Shown: positions 1 to 8,928 of the stretch, piece after piece
Numbering within the stretch: position 1 is the stretch's first letter
Layout: every line of letters starts with the position of its first letter
Source of the DNA: Rhodoferax potami
Lineage (GTDB): Bacteria; Pseudomonadota; Gammaproteobacteria; Burkholderiales; Burkholderiaceae_C
NCBI RefSeq assembly: GCF_032193805.1
Contig: NZ_JAVBIK010000001.1
Location: forward strand, 2,191,001-2,255,000
Direction of reading: 5' to 3'
Length of the DNA: 64,000 nucleotides
Position numbers and translations under genes: made by a program
The notes under the pieces: generated by a model
Database searches by the model: none
The model's input: the letters and a program-made list of their open reading frames with translations, nothing else
Told to the model about the DNA's origin: nothing

Positions 1-943
1 GCTGCAGGGCACGGATCTGCCCGGTCCCCGCTTTTTTGGCGTGTTGGAGTTGCTCGCTGGCGGCCTGCAAAAACGCTTCCCAAGTCACAGGCGCGGCCTG
101 CAAGCGGGTCACCAGTCCCAGGCTGATCGTGACCTGTCGCCCTGCGGACTGATCCGGCTTGAGCCCCACGAGCTCGCGCACACGTTGCTCCATATGGTTC
201 GCAAGCTTGCGCGCGTGTGCTGGCGAGGTGTCTGGCAAGAGGCAGGCGAATTCTTCTCCCGCAAAACGGGCTACTACGTCGGCCGGGCGGCGCAATACCT
301 CTTTGAGCGCTAACGCAATCGTGCGCAAACAGTCATCGCCGGCTTGATGCCCGTAGCGGGTGTTGTAGGCCTCGAAGTGGTCCACGTCCACCAGAATCAA
401 GGAGAGTGATCGGCCGCTGCGGGTCGAGCGCGCCCACTCCGAGGCGAGCTGTTGATCAAAATAGCGGCGATTGAACACCCCTGACAAGCCGTCGAGCAGT
501 ACCAGTTTCTTCAGCATGTCTGCCTGGAACTTGAGTGTGAGCTGGGTGTGCACCCGGGCCTTGACCACTGCCGGGTTGATCGGCTTGGCAATAAAGTCCA
601 CTGCGCCCAAGCTCAGGCCGTGGGTTTCCTGGCCGGGGTCTGAGCGGGCGGTCACAAAAATGATGGGGAGCGCAGCCGTCTGCGGGTCGGCTTTCAGGGC
701 TTTACACACGGTGAAGCCATCCATGCCCGGCATCAACACATCCAGCAGCACCAGGTCGGGCGGGTCGCTGCGGCACAGCGCCAAGGCCTGCTCACCGCTG
801 GTCGCCATATAGACCTGGTAATCCGCAGAAAGTGTGTGCATCAGCAACTGCAGGTGTACGGGCTGGTCATCGACCACCAGAAGCTTGGGCTTGCCGTGGG
901 TGCTGTCCAGCAAGGCGGCAGTGTGTGAGGCAGCGGCATTCAT
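1..943 (-). CDS. Response regulator with GGDEF domain (diguanylate cyclase), 3' end outside window
   Basis: Translating the minus strand from the ATG at 943 gives about 314 residues that run off the window start. An in-frame TAG lies just upstream, so this is the first possible ATG. Residues ~20-135 form a CheY-like receiver: acidic pair in LLVVDDQ, phosphoacceptor D68 in LLDVLMPGMDG, lysine in FIAKPIN. Residues ~150-314 form a GGDEF domain starting at LSGVFNRRYF, with signature RFAGEEF and the closing AKKAGTGQIRAL segment, so only a short tail is missing. PleD/WspR-like proteins of this build make c-di-GMP on phosphorylation. The first signature residue is Ala instead of Gly; some AGDEF-type cyclases are active, so activity is plausible but unproven. 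The c-di-GMP receptor LapD encoded at 42-44 kb is a possible downstream target (inference). Confidence 0.9.
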   Translation of the reverse strand, partial: MNAAASHTAALLDSTHGKPKLLVVDDQPVHLQLLMHTLSADYQVYMATSGEQALALCRSDPPDLVLLDVLMPGMDGFTVCKALKADPQTAALPIIFVTARSDPGQETHGLSLGAVDFIAKPINPAVVKARVHTQLTLKFQADMLKKLVLLDGLSGVFNRRYFDQQLASEWARSTRSGRSLSLILVDVDHFEAYNTRYGHQAGDDCLRTIALALKEVLRRPADVVARFAGEEFACLLPDTSPAHARKLANHMEQRVRELVGLKPDQSAGRQVTISLGLVTRLQAAPVTWEAFLQAASEQLQHAKKAGTGQIRALQ

Positions 944-1042
944 GGTGCGGGCGATGAACTAATAAGCGGAAAAGCTGGTAATTCCACCATGACCCGTAAC
1001 TCGCCAGCCCCCGTAGATACCCGCCACTGCGCGATCTTGTCC

Positions 1043-1069
1043 CTTGCATGTAACCAAGGTACATACAAG
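1043..1069. promoter_or_regulatory. 27-bp imperfect palindrome upstream of pyk, HexR-like operator candidate
   Basis: The arms CTTGyATGTA and TACATrCAAG face each other. The centre, 1049-1063, is TGTAACCAAGGTACA, which is TGTA-N7-TACA. The 15-bp size and TGTA/TACA ends match what I recall of HexR sites, which control pyk and Entner-Doudoroff genes in proteobacteria. The central bases differ from the usual AT-rich core. The site ends 38 bp before the pyk ATG, where a repressor could act. Confidence 0.5.
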
Positions 1070-1107
1070 CGTGTAAAAATAGGTAACTACCTCTAGGAGA
1101 CAGACAT

Positions 1108-2541
1108 ATGCCGCGCCGCGCCACCAAAATTGTTGCCACCCTCGGACCCGCCTCCAGCGATGCCGCCATTCTGGAGCAGATGATCCGGGCCGGTGTGAAC
1201 GTGGTCCGGCTGAATTTCAGCCACGGCAAGGCGCAAGACCATATCGATCGCGCCCGTCTGGTGCGCGAAGCGGCGCAGCGTGCAGGGCGTGAAGTGGCCA
1301 TCATGGCCGACCTGCAAGGCCCCAAAATTCGCGTCGGCAAATTTGCCGAAGGCAAGGTGTTTCTGGAGCAAGGCCAGAAATTTGTGCTGGATGCAGGCCG
1401 CACCGAGCTGGGCGATATCGACGCCGTGGGCCTCGATTACAAATCACTGCCCAGCGAAGTCAAAGCCGGCGACGTGCTCTTGCTCAATGACGGTTTGATC
1501 GTGATCGTGGTGGACTCTGTGGTCGGCGACAAGGTGCACACTACCGTCAAGCTGGGCGGCGAGCTGTCCAATAACAAGGGCATCAACAAACAAGGCGGCG
1601 GCTTGACTGCGCCTGCCTTGACCGGTAAAGACATGGAAGACATCCGCACTGCGATGAGCTTCCAGGCGGACTACGTGGCCGTGAGTTTCCCGAAAAACGC
1701 CACCGACATGGAAATGGCACGCCAGCTCTGCAACGTGGCCGCCGCTGAGTACAACCACAAGCCCGGTTTGATCGCCAAGATCGAGCGCGCTGAAGCCATT
1801 CCCAAGCTCGAAGAAATTCTGCTCGCATCGGACGGCATCATGGTGGCCCGTGGTGACTTGGCCGTGGAGGTGGGTAACGCTGCAGTCCCCGCACTGCAAA
1901 AGCGCATGATCAAGATGGCCCGCGAGCACGACAAAGTGGTGATCACTGCCACCCAGATGATGGAATCCATGATCACCAACCCCGTGCCTACCCGCGCGGA
2001 AGTGAGCGACGTGGCCAACGCCGTGCTGGACGGCACCGACGCTGTGATGTTGTCTGCTGAAACCGCAGCCGGCAAGTTTCCGCTGGAAACCGTGATCGAA
2101 ATGGCCAAGATTTGCTTGGCAGCCGAGAGCAGCGAAATGGTCAAGCTGGATGCAGACTTCACCGGCAAGACCTTCACCCGTATCGACCAGTCCATCGCCA
2201 TGGGTGCGCTGTTCACTGCTCACCACCTGGGTGCCAAAGCCATCGTGGCCATGACCGACAGCGGCAGTACCGCCCTGTGGATGAGTCGCCACCTGATCCA
2301 TGTGCCGATTTACGCTTTGACCCCCAAGGTCAGCACCCAGCGCAAGATGACGCTGTACCGCAACGTGCGTCCATTGTTGATGGGCACCAGCGCTGACCGC
2401 GATACCGCGTTGATGGATGCTGAAAAGCACCTCAAGACCCGCGGAATTGTGCAAAAGGGCGACATCTACGCCATCACTTGCGGCGAGCCGATGGGCGCGC
2501 CGGGCGGCACCAACATGTTGAAGATTTGCGCGGTTAGCTAA
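1108..2541 (+). CDS. pyk: Pyruvate kinase
   Basis: A 477-residue cytosolic enzyme that converts phosphoenolpyruvate and ADP to pyruvate and ATP in lower glycolysis. The N-terminus MPRRATKIVATLGPASSD is the family opening. LNFSHG, the metal/substrate segment IMVARGDLAVE and the ITATQMMESM motif are all present, and the C-terminal allosteric domain is complete. The length matches bacterial type II enzymes. The start is supported by AGGAGA seven bases upstream. The gene is monocistronic: a palindromic operator candidate lies upstream, an intrinsic terminator follows at once, and the aldolase gene is the next on the same strand. The grouping of pyk with fba fits central carbon metabolism. Confidence 0.97.
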   Translation: MPRRATKIVATLGPASSDAAILEQMIRAGVNVVRLNFSHGKAQDHIDRARLVREAAQRAGREVAIMADLQGPKIRVGKFAEGKVFLEQGQKFVLDAGRTELGDIDAVGLDYKSLPSEVKAGDVLLLNDGLIVIVVDSVVGDKVHTTVKLGGELSNNKGINKQGGGLTAPALTGKDMEDIRTAMSFQADYVAVSFPKNATDMEMARQLCNVAAAEYNHKPGLIAKIERAEAIPKLEEILLASDGIMVARGDLAVEVGNAAVPALQKRMIKMAREHDKVVITATQMMESMITNPVPTRAEVSDVANAVLDGTDAVMLSAETAAGKFPLETVIEMAKICLAAESSEMVKLDADFTGKTFTRIDQSIAMGALFTAHHLGAKAIVAMTDSGSTALWMSRHLIHVPIYALTPKVSTQRKMTLYRNVRPLLMGTSADRDTALMDAEKHLKTRGIVQKGDIYAITCGEPMGAPGGTNMLKICAVS

Positions 2542-2560
2542 GCGGCAGCTGCAGAGGAAA

Positions 2561-2584
2561 AAGGGAGCTGAGGCTCCCTTTTTT
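2561..2584 (+). terminator. Rho-independent terminator of pyk
   Basis: Stem AAGGGAGC / GCTCCCTT with a 3-4 base loop, followed by a run of T. It lies 20 bp after the pyk stop. Confidence 0.85.
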
Positions 2585-2707
2585 ATGCCGCCAAGTCGAA
2601 GTGGCGGGGGTTAACCCTTGGCGAGTAGAATCCGGCAACGGTAAAAGTTACCAAGCGGTTACCAAGTCGGGCCGTTGACGGATTTTTAACTTCCTGGGGA
2701 TAGAAAA

Positions 2708-3787
2708 ATGGCACTCGTTTCGATGCGCGAGCTTCTGGACCACGCGGCAACGCACAACTATGCGATTCCAGCGTTTAACGTCAACAATCTGGAGCAAGTC
2801 CAGGCCATCATGGAGGCCGCCAAGGAAACCGGCGCCCCCGTGATCATGCAGGCTAGCGCCGGCGCCCGCAAATATGCCGGCGAGCACTTTCTCAAGCACC
2901 TGATCCAGGCGGCTGTAGAGAGCTACCCCACCATTCCCGTTGTGATGCACCAAGACCATGGCCAAAGCCCTGCGGTATGCCAAGGCGCGATCGACCTGGG
3001 CTTCAGCTCGGTGATGATGGACGGCTCTTTGGAAGCCGACGGTAAAACCATCGCCAGCTTTGAATACAACGTCGAAGTCACCCGCAAGGTGGTGGACATG
3101 GCTCACAAGTTGGGTGTGACAGTGGAAGGCGAGTTGGGCTGCCTCGGCTCCCTGGAAACCATGAAGGGGGACAAGGAAGACGGCCACGGCACGGACGCTG
3201 TCATGACCCGTGAGCAGCTTCTGACAGACCCTGAAGAAGCCGCTGAATTTGTCAAACGCACCCAGCTGGACGCTTTGGCCATTGCTATCGGCACCAGCCA
3301 TGGTGCTTACAAATTCACCCGCCAGCCCACGGGCGACATCTTGGCGATTGAGCGCATCAAGGAAATCCACGCCCGCATTCCCAACACCCATTTGGTGATG
3401 CACGGCTCCAGTGCAGTGCCCCAAGAGTTGCTGGCCGCCATCAACCAATACGGCGGCAAGATGGCCCAGACCTGGGGCGTGCCAGTAGAAGAGGTGCAGC
3501 GTGCTATTCCTTTCGGCGTGCGCAAAGTCAACATCGACACCGACATTCGCATGGCCATGACGGCTGCCGTGCGCAAGTTCATGTTCGAGAACCCTGAAAA
3601 GTTCGATGCCCGCGAGTGGCTCAAGCCCGCCCGTGAAGCTGCCAAACAGCTTTGCAAACAGCGTTACATCGAGTTCGGCTGCGAAGGTCGGGCGGCCAGC
3701 ATCAAAGGCCACAGCCTGCAAGTGGTGGCTGGCCAGTACGCGCGTGGCGAGTTGTCTCAAGTGGTGCAGGACATGGCTCCCGCTTGA
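2708..3787 (+). CDS. fba: Fructose-bisphosphate aldolase, class II
   Basis: Zinc-dependent aldolase of 359 residues that cleaves fructose-1,6-bisphosphate to glyceraldehyde-3-phosphate and dihydroxyacetone phosphate (and makes it in gluconeogenesis or the Calvin cycle). Class II marks are visible: [10 protein letters not shown] near the start, the zinc and catalytic segment [10 protein letters not shown], the zinc ligand stretch [31 protein letters not shown] and the phosphate-binding [11 protein letters not shown]. The KDxxx insertion [14 protein letters not shown] is typical of the Calvin-cycle (CbbA-like) subtype, so fbaA or cbbA would both be acceptable names. The start follows GGGGATAGAAAA. 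It is flanked by its own terminator. Confidence 0.96.
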   Translation: MALVSMRELLDHAATHNYAIPAFNVNNLEQVQAIMEAAKETGAPVIMQASAGARKYAGEHFLKHLIQAAVESYPTIPVVMHQDHGQSPAVCQGAIDLGFSSVMMDGSLEADGKTIASFEYNVEVTRKVVDMAHKLGVTVEGELGCLGSLETMKGDKEDGHGTDAVMTREQLLTDPEEAAEFVKRTQLDALAIAIGTSHGAYKFTRQPTGDILAIERIKEIHARIPNTHLVMHGSSAVPQELLAAINQYGGKMAQTWGVPVEEVQRAIPFGVRKVNIDTDIRMAMTAAVRKFMFENPEKFDAREWLKPAREAAKQLCKQRYIEFGCEGRAASIKGHSLQVVAGQYARGELSQVVQDMAPA

Positions 3788-3809
3788 GTGGAGTTTCCAA
3801 GCTAGTTGA

Positions 3810-3834
3810 ATGGCCGCTGATGCGGCCATTTTTC
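3810..3834 (+). terminator. Rho-independent terminator of fba
   Basis: Stem ATGGCCGC / GCGGCCAT with a 4-base TGAT loop, followed by a T run, 22 bp after the fba stop. Confidence 0.85.
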
Positions 3835-3884
3835 ATGGGGTCGCAGGGTTAGACTTGGTGCTCTTTTCAAGAACGCAGGGGAGC

Positions 3885-4583
3885 ATGATGCAGCGCAGAT
3901 TTCTAGGAATGTGGTTTTTTTCATTTCTGCTTTTGGCAGGGTGTGAAACGACCCAGCCTCGCCAATTTGCGTCGCCGGCTGACTACGTGCCGCTTGAAGG
4001 GCTGCGCATAGAAAGTCACTTGCCGGTAGTGGAAGTTACGTCGAGTAACCTTGCCGAAGAGGCGCTCAAATGCGTCCCCACTCTCCACATTACGAGCAAG
4101 AGCATTCAGCAGTTGGCTGGCAAGTTGCCCTTGGCAGCCGGGACTACAACGGTGCTCGGGCATGCGAGTTCTGCCAACCAGTTTATGGTCCGTGGAACCT
4201 CGTCAGCATGTCTACGCCGCAGCGAAGCGCGGCATGTGATTCTTGCAGCCGATGCGTTGTTGGATACGGTCAATCCAGTCGGTGTGTCCCCTGATGTGCA
4301 GGACGATTGGTACAAACAGATCGCCCTCAAATTGGCCCAATCCGGGACTGTGAAGGTCGCCTATGCTTATTCATCCGGAGCTGCGAGCGCGGCCACTTAC
4401 TGGTTAGGTATGGGGCAGCACGATGGAGGCACGCTGTACTACACCTACGAATTCAAGAAAGCCGGGGCGTGGGAGCCCAGTGCTTACGGTTTGGTCTTCC
4501 GGGATCGCAATCTGGCATCTATCTCTGAGACAAAGCGTGGTGGCGTTGGGCGGAAAAGTGACTTCTTTCCCTTTCGTCGATGA
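3885..4583 (+). CDS. Putative lipoprotein of unknown function
   Basis: A 232-residue product. I start it at the ATG at 3885 because AGGGGAGC lies directly before it and because the N-terminus MMQRRFLGMWFF then reads as a lipoprotein signal with lipobox LLAGC and Cys lipidation site. A longer frame from 3810 would put the signal peptide inside the protein and overlap the fba terminator. After the signal the protein is soluble-looking, with one Cys-containing stretch (SSACLRRSEARHVILAADALLD). I recognise no catalytic motif or family. It ends in a basic segment RKSDFFPFRR. Its message ends at a strong terminator just before purC. Function unknown; location probably inner leaflet of the outer membrane or periplasm (inference). 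Confidence 0.8.
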   Translation: MMQRRFLGMWFFSFLLLAGCETTQPRQFASPADYVPLEGLRIESHLPVVEVTSSNLAEEALKCVPTLHITSKSIQQLAGKLPLAAGTTTVLGHASSANQFMVRGTSSACLRRSEARHVILAADALLDTVNPVGVSPDVQDDWYKQIALKLAQSGTVKVAYAYSSGAASAATYWLGMGQHDGGTLYYTYEFKKAGAWEPSAYGLVFRDRNLASISETKRGGVGRKSDFFPFRR

Positions 4584-4620
4584 GTACCGCTCTATCCAAT
4601 ATTTGAACTTGCGATAATCC

Positions 4621-4656
4621 AAGGCTTCGCCTTTCATTCCGGGGCGAAGCCTTTTT
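4621..4656 (+). terminator. Strong intrinsic terminator between lipoprotein gene and purC
   Basis: A perfect 11-bp stem AAGGCTTCGCC / GGCGAAGCCTT with an 11-nt loop, followed by T5. The hairpin and its T run end only 15 nt before the purC ATG, so it could also act as a leader attenuator or occlude the purC start region. Confidence 0.85.
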
Positions 4657-4671
4657 AATTTGTTGGACGCC

Positions 4672-5577
4672 ATGACTTCAGCTTTGCACACCTCCGCCCT
4701 GTCCCTTCCATTGCTTGCCCGCGGCAAGGTGCGCGACAACTATGCGGTGGGCGACGACCGTATCCTCATGGTGGCCAGCGACCGTTTGAGCGCGTTTGAC
4801 GTGATCATGGGTGAGCCGATTCCGGGCAAAGGCGCGCTGCTGACGCAGATGGCGCTGTTCTGGTTCGAGAAGCTGGGTAAAAACGGCGCCGATGTGTGCC
4901 CCAACCATTTGACGGGTGACGCCCCCGAGAGCGTGGTGACTGCCGCAGAGGTGGCCCAAGTGACCGGGCGCTCGATGTTGGTGAAGCGCCTCAAGCCCCT
5001 ACCGGTCGAAGCCGTCGTGCGCGGCTATCTCGCGGGCAGCGGTTGGAAAGAGTACCAGCAGAACAGCGCAGTCTGCGGCGTGCCCTTGCCGGCTGGTTTG
5101 CAAAATGCCAGCAAGCTGCCGGAGCCGATTTACACCCCTGCCGCGAAGGCAGCGGTCGGTGACCATGATGAGAACATCACGTTCGAAAAAACTGTCGAGA
5201 TGATCGGTCTCGATCTGGCGACCCAAATCCGCGACATCAGTATCCAGATTTACAAAGTGGCAGCCGAGTTTGCGCTCACCAAAGGCATCATCATTGCCGA
5301 CACCAAGTTCGAGTTCGGTTTGGACAAAGACGGTACCCTGACCCTGATGGATGAAGTGCTGACACCGGACTCCAGTCGCTACTGGCCAGTGGAAAGTTAC
5401 CAAGTCGGTACCAACCCGCCCAGCTACGACAAGCAGTTTGTGCGCGACTGGTTGGAGCAGGCCTTGGTGGACGGCAAGCCCTGGGACAAAACGCCCCCCG
5501 CACCTCGCGTGCCCCGCGAAGTGATCGAGAAGACGGCCGATAAGTACCGCGAAGCTCTGCAGCGTCTGACGGCCTGA
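4672..5577 (+). CDS. purC: Phosphoribosylaminoimidazole-succinocarboxamide synthase
   Basis: SAICAR synthetase, the ATP-dependent ligation of aspartate to CAIR in de novo purine synthesis. The 301-residue protein shows [10 protein letters not shown] near the N-terminus, [11 protein letters not shown], the conserved [20 protein letters not shown] stretch and IADTKFEFG. The length fits the single-domain bacterial/yeast-type enzyme of about 300 residues. I start at ATG 4672; a TTG at 4660 would add four residues inside the terminator tail. The Shine-Dalgarno is weak (TTGGA). No promoter room exists between the upstream terminator and the ATG, so transcription must start before or inside the hairpin. 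purE and purK lie 9 kb away. Confidence 0.96.
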   Translation: MTSALHTSALSLPLLARGKVRDNYAVGDDRILMVASDRLSAFDVIMGEPIPGKGALLTQMALFWFEKLGKNGADVCPNHLTGDAPESVVTAAEVAQVTGRSMLVKRLKPLPVEAVVRGYLAGSGWKEYQQNSAVCGVPLPAGLQNASKLPEPIYTPAAKAAVGDHDENITFEKTVEMIGLDLATQIRDISIQIYKVAAEFALTKGIIIADTKFEFGLDKDGTLTLMDEVLTPDSSRYWPVESYQVGTNPPSYDKQFVRDWLEQALVDGKPWDKTPPAPRVPREVIEKTADKYREALQRLTA

Positions 5578-5584
5578 TCGCCGC

Positions 5585-6643
5585 TCAAGCCGCGACGATG
5601 GATACGCCTCTCTGGCTGATGTTCAAGGTGACATCGTCCTGAGGGGACCAATGGCCTTGCGCATCCGAGGCCACGACGAAGATAGGCCCCAGCACGGTCT
5701 CTACAGTTAACTCCTGAAAGCTACCGAGATACGCCGCTTTGCTTACGGTGCCTTGCAGGCCTGCACTGTGTCCGGGATGAACGGACCATGCTTCGGGGCG
5801 AATCGCCACTTTCACCGGTCCTGCGTTCAAGCGGCGAGGTGTTGAGAGCGTCAAGGGGCCTAATTCCACGGAGCCATTCACTAAGCACTGGCCATTGAGC
5901 AATACCGCTTCGCCCATGAAGCCGGCAACAAATTCAGTGTGAGGGTTTTCGTAAAGTTCGCGCGGACTTCCAGCCTGAGCTATTTGCCCTCCGTTCATCA
6001 CAATGATCTGGTCACTGACGGCTAGCGCTTCACTCTGGTCATGGGTCACATAGGCCACTGTTAGTTTCAGTCGCTGCTGCAGGGCCCTGATTTCTTCACG
6101 CATCGATCGGCGCAAGCGTGCGTCCAGGTTGGACAGAGGCTCATCAAATAAGAGTACCGACGGTTCCAGTACTAGTGCACGAGCCAAGGCTACGCGTTGC
6201 TGTTGCCCCCCTGATAGTTCTGCTGGGTAGCGACTCTCGTACCCTTCCAAACCTACGATAGCCATCGCCGCACGCGAGCGCTCACTCACCTCTGGCTTAG
6301 GTACGCCACTCACGTTCAGCCCATAGGACACGTTCTCTAGCACCGACATGTGAGGGAACAAGGCATAGCTCTGAAAGACCATGCTCACGTTGCGCTCAGC
6401 GGGTCCTAGGTTGGTGACATCGCGACCGTCAATGAATATCTGCCCACTGGTGGGCGACTCCAGTCCCGCGATCATGCGAAGGGTGGTGGTCTTGCCACAG
6501 CCAGACGGGCCGAGGATGGTAGTCAGCGTTCCTTTAGGAACATGAAAGTCGATCGCGTTGACCACCAAAGGGCTGTGGGCGCCGCCGTAGCGCTTGGAGA
6601 CTTGGCGGAAAGAAATGCCTGTGTTGTTCATGGAAGTCGTCAT
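5585..6643 (-). CDS. ABC importer ATP-binding protein (second ATPase of the operon)
   Basis: A 352-residue nucleotide-binding subunit of the FbpC/PotA/AfuC class. Walker A GPSGCGKTT, Q-loop VFQSYALFPHMSV, signature LSGGQQQRVALARAL, Walker B VLLFDEPLSNLDA and the H-loop YVTHDQSEAL are intact. Residues after ~240 form a TOBE-like regulatory domain (VKVAIRPEAW). It is the last gene of the minus-strand operon, 11 bp after the permease gene. The same operon encodes another complete ATPase at 9912-10988. The fused two-half permease may therefore be energised by a heterodimer of ATPases. The substrate is discussed under the binding protein. Confidence 0.9.
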   Translation of the reverse strand: MTTSMNNTGISFRQVSKRYGGAHSPLVVNAIDFHVPKGTLTTILGPSGCGKTTTLRMIAGLESPTSGQIFIDGRDVTNLGPAERNVSMVFQSYALFPHMSVLENVSYGLNVSGVPKPEVSERSRAAMAIVGLEGYESRYPAELSGGQQQRVALARALVLEPSVLLFDEPLSNLDARLRRSMREEIRALQQRLKLTVAYVTHDQSEALAVSDQIIVMNGGQIAQAGSPRELYENPHTEFVAGFMGEAVLLNGQCLVNGSVELGPLTLSTPRRLNAGPVKVAIRPEAWSVHPGHSAGLQGTVSKAAYLGSFQELTVETVLGPIFVVASDAQGHWSPQDDVTLNISQRGVSIVAA

Positions 6644-6654
6644 CCGTAATTATT

Positions 6655-8856
6655 TCAATGGGCTGTCGCAGTATTGCGGCGGCCGAGTTTGCGTTCACCC
6701 ACTAGGGCTTGGACCAAGAGGGTGCTGCAGGACATGAGTAGGATTAGCACCGTGCAATACGCCAACGCCACACCGTAGTCACCATTGCCGACGCGGCCGA
6801 TGATGTAAGTGGTGGACAGCTCGTACTGCGCCGTAACCAGAAAAATCACGGCAGACACGGTGGTGATGGAGCGTACAAACGAATACACCAGTGCTGCTAC
6901 CAGCGCCGATTTGATGAGGGGCAATACCACCAGGCGTAAGGTAGTGAGGGTGTTGGCGCGCAGCATCAGAGACGCTTCGTCCAGGGAGCGATCCAATTGC
7001 TTGAAGGCGGCAGTCCCTGCACGTACCCCTACCGGCAGGTTGCGAAACACAAAGCACAAGACGATGATCAGCCCGGTACCGGTCAACTCCACCGGAGGTA
7101 CGTTGAACGCCAAGATGTAGCTGACACCAAGCACCGTACCCGGAACTGCAAAGGTCAAGAGTGCAGAGAACTCGAAACTCGCTTTGCCCCGGAATTCCGC
7201 GCGCGCCAGCAACCAGGCAATCAGCAGGCCGAGGCCCGCGCACAAAGGTGCCGCCATAGCCGCCAACGACACGGTGGTGAATAGCGAGTTCCAGGCAGTA
7301 CCAGCCCAGACGACACCGTACTCTCCCCATTGCACATCAAAGGCAGTTCGGAAGTGATTCAGAGTGAGCGTGTAGTCACGCCCCCACGTCTGGACGAAAC
7401 CACCGGCGAAGGCAAAGAGGTACACAACCAGTGTGAACACCAGCCAGGGACCTGCCACACCCAGGCATAGCTTGCGGATACCTGCGGGGAGGGGCATGGG
7501 CAAACCGGCATCGCCCTTGCCGGCAACCGTGGTGAAACTGCCTTTGCCAAGAACCCTGCGTTGGATGAAGAAGACTGCAAGCGCAAACACCGTCAGGATC
7601 AGCGACAAGGCCGCGGCCATTCCCGGGTCTAGGGACGCTCCCACAATGGCAAAGAAGATCTCTGTCGACAGCACGGCGAACTGCCCGCCGACTACGATCG
7701 GGTTCCCGAAGTCCGCCATGCTCTCGATGAATCCCACCAGAAATGCATTGGCCAAGCCCGGCTTGAGCAAAGGCAAGGTTACTGTCCAAAAAGTCTGCAT
7801 GCGACTGGCGCGTAGGGTCTGGGAGGCTTCCTCCATGGAAGGGCTCACGCCCTGCACCACACCGCGCATGATCATGAAAGCGATAGGGGTGAAGGCAAAC
7901 AACTGCGCCAGCCAAACACCAAAAAAACCATAAAACCAGCGGGTTGGCTCAATGCCAAAAGCCCACTCTAGGAATTGATTGAATAGTCCGGCACGCCCGA
8001 ACAGCAGAATCAGCCCTAAGCCCACCACAAACGGCGGAGTGATGATGGGCAACATGGCCAGAATGTTGAGCGGTTTGGCGAGTGCTTTTGCTTCCCGCTC
8101 CGCCCAGAGTGCGATTAAGGTGCCCAGGAACGTGGTCCCCATGGCGGTGAGCAGTGCGAGGCCCAGTGTGTTCCAAGCCACACCGCAGCGGCCTTGGCCA
8201 CTGATGCATCCAAGCCCCCAGATGCGCGCAGTGCCTATCCGGTCCCAAAGGGCGCCCATGGAGAAAAGTCCCTCGTCGTTGAGCACGCTGCCTATCAAGG
8301 ACTTGAGAACCGGGTACACAACAAACAGCGCCAGCAAGGCGGTACAACACAACACGGCTCCTGCTACGAATGCGTCACCCTTGAATCCTCCTAGACGTGC
8401 TACGCCGATGGAGAGCAGTGCCAGCAGGCTCACTATCAACACCATGGCGCCCCACCCCATGCCTGGCTGGGTATAGTCCGTGGCGCCTGCCAATGCAGTG
8501 AGCCAATCCCAAGTCCACCCCACCATACCGATGGCAAATCCGCTGATGACCAGCCCTGCCAGACCCAGGCCAGCGCCGCTGCACAACAACAGACCTTGGT
8601 GGCGCGGTGTGCTGGCAAATATGGCGGAGGCTGACAGTAGCAGTCCCACGATGCCGATCCCTAGCCAAGGGTGGGCATGACTTGTCATGTGAGTCCAGCC
8701 GTTGGCACTGGCAGCGGCACCCCAAAGGCCGGGCAGGGCCTCCCACAGGCCCCCGCGTTGAAGAAAATACCAAGGGAGCAGCACAAAGGCCGCAGCGCCC
8801 AGAGCGGCCCAAAGGGCAATGACGCGGCGTGTTCGCCACGGGTGAAAAGTGTTCAT
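6655..8856 (-). CDS. Fused two-domain ABC importer permease (AfuB/FbpB-like)
   Basis: A 733-residue inner-membrane protein with two homologous permease halves, each with several membrane segments. The cytoplasmic EAA loops that dock the ATPases are visible in both halves: EEASQTLRASRMQTFWTVTL (roughly residue 340) and DEASLMLRANTLTTLRLVVL (roughly residue 630). FbpB and AfuB permeases are known to carry both halves in one chain; about 700 residues is long for the class and reflects an extra hydrophobic N-terminal region (about five membrane segments before residue 220). It lies between the binding-protein gene (72 bp upstream) and the second ATPase. Start ATG at 8856 gives the basic MNTFHPWRTRRV before the first membrane helix. 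Confidence 0.9.
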   Translation of the reverse strand: MNTFHPWRTRRVIALWAALGAAAFVLLPWYFLQRGGLWEALPGLWGAAASANGWTHMTSHAHPWLGIGIVGLLLSASAIFASTPRHQGLLLCSGAGLGLAGLVISGFAIGMVGWTWDWLTALAGATDYTQPGMGWGAMVLIVSLLALLSIGVARLGGFKGDAFVAGAVLCCTALLALFVVYPVLKSLIGSVLNDEGLFSMGALWDRIGTARIWGLGCISGQGRCGVAWNTLGLALLTAMGTTFLGTLIALWAEREAKALAKPLNILAMLPIITPPFVVGLGLILLFGRAGLFNQFLEWAFGIEPTRWFYGFFGVWLAQLFAFTPIAFMIMRGVVQGVSPSMEEASQTLRASRMQTFWTVTLPLLKPGLANAFLVGFIESMADFGNPIVVGGQFAVLSTEIFFAIVGASLDPGMAAALSLILTVFALAVFFIQRRVLGKGSFTTVAGKGDAGLPMPLPAGIRKLCLGVAGPWLVFTLVVYLFAFAGGFVQTWGRDYTLTLNHFRTAFDVQWGEYGVVWAGTAWNSLFTTVSLAAMAAPLCAGLGLLIAWLLARAEFRGKASFEFSALLTFAVPGTVLGVSYILAFNVPPVELTGTGLIIVLCFVFRNLPVGVRAGTAAFKQLDRSLDEASLMLRANTLTTLRLVVLPLIKSALVAALVYSFVRSITTVSAVIFLVTAQYELSTTYIIGRVGNGDYGVALAYCTVLILLMSCSTLLVQALVGERKLGRRNTATAH

Positions 8857-8928
8857 ATCATCCAGCGTGAGGCAGGGCCCAGCCTGCTGCAGAACGCAGC
8901 GGCGGGCGAGTTGGCAGGGAATGCGGGA

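Noticed and set aside
944-1107. tRNA or small RNA gene in intergenic gaps
   Set aside because: No cloverleaf or CCA-ended arms found by eye here or in the other gaps; only hairpins and repeats as listed.
2648-3829. 393-codon minus-strand frame opposite fba, and a similar one opposite pyk (1444-2454)
   Set aside because: Shadows of conserved glycolytic genes, with no motifs.
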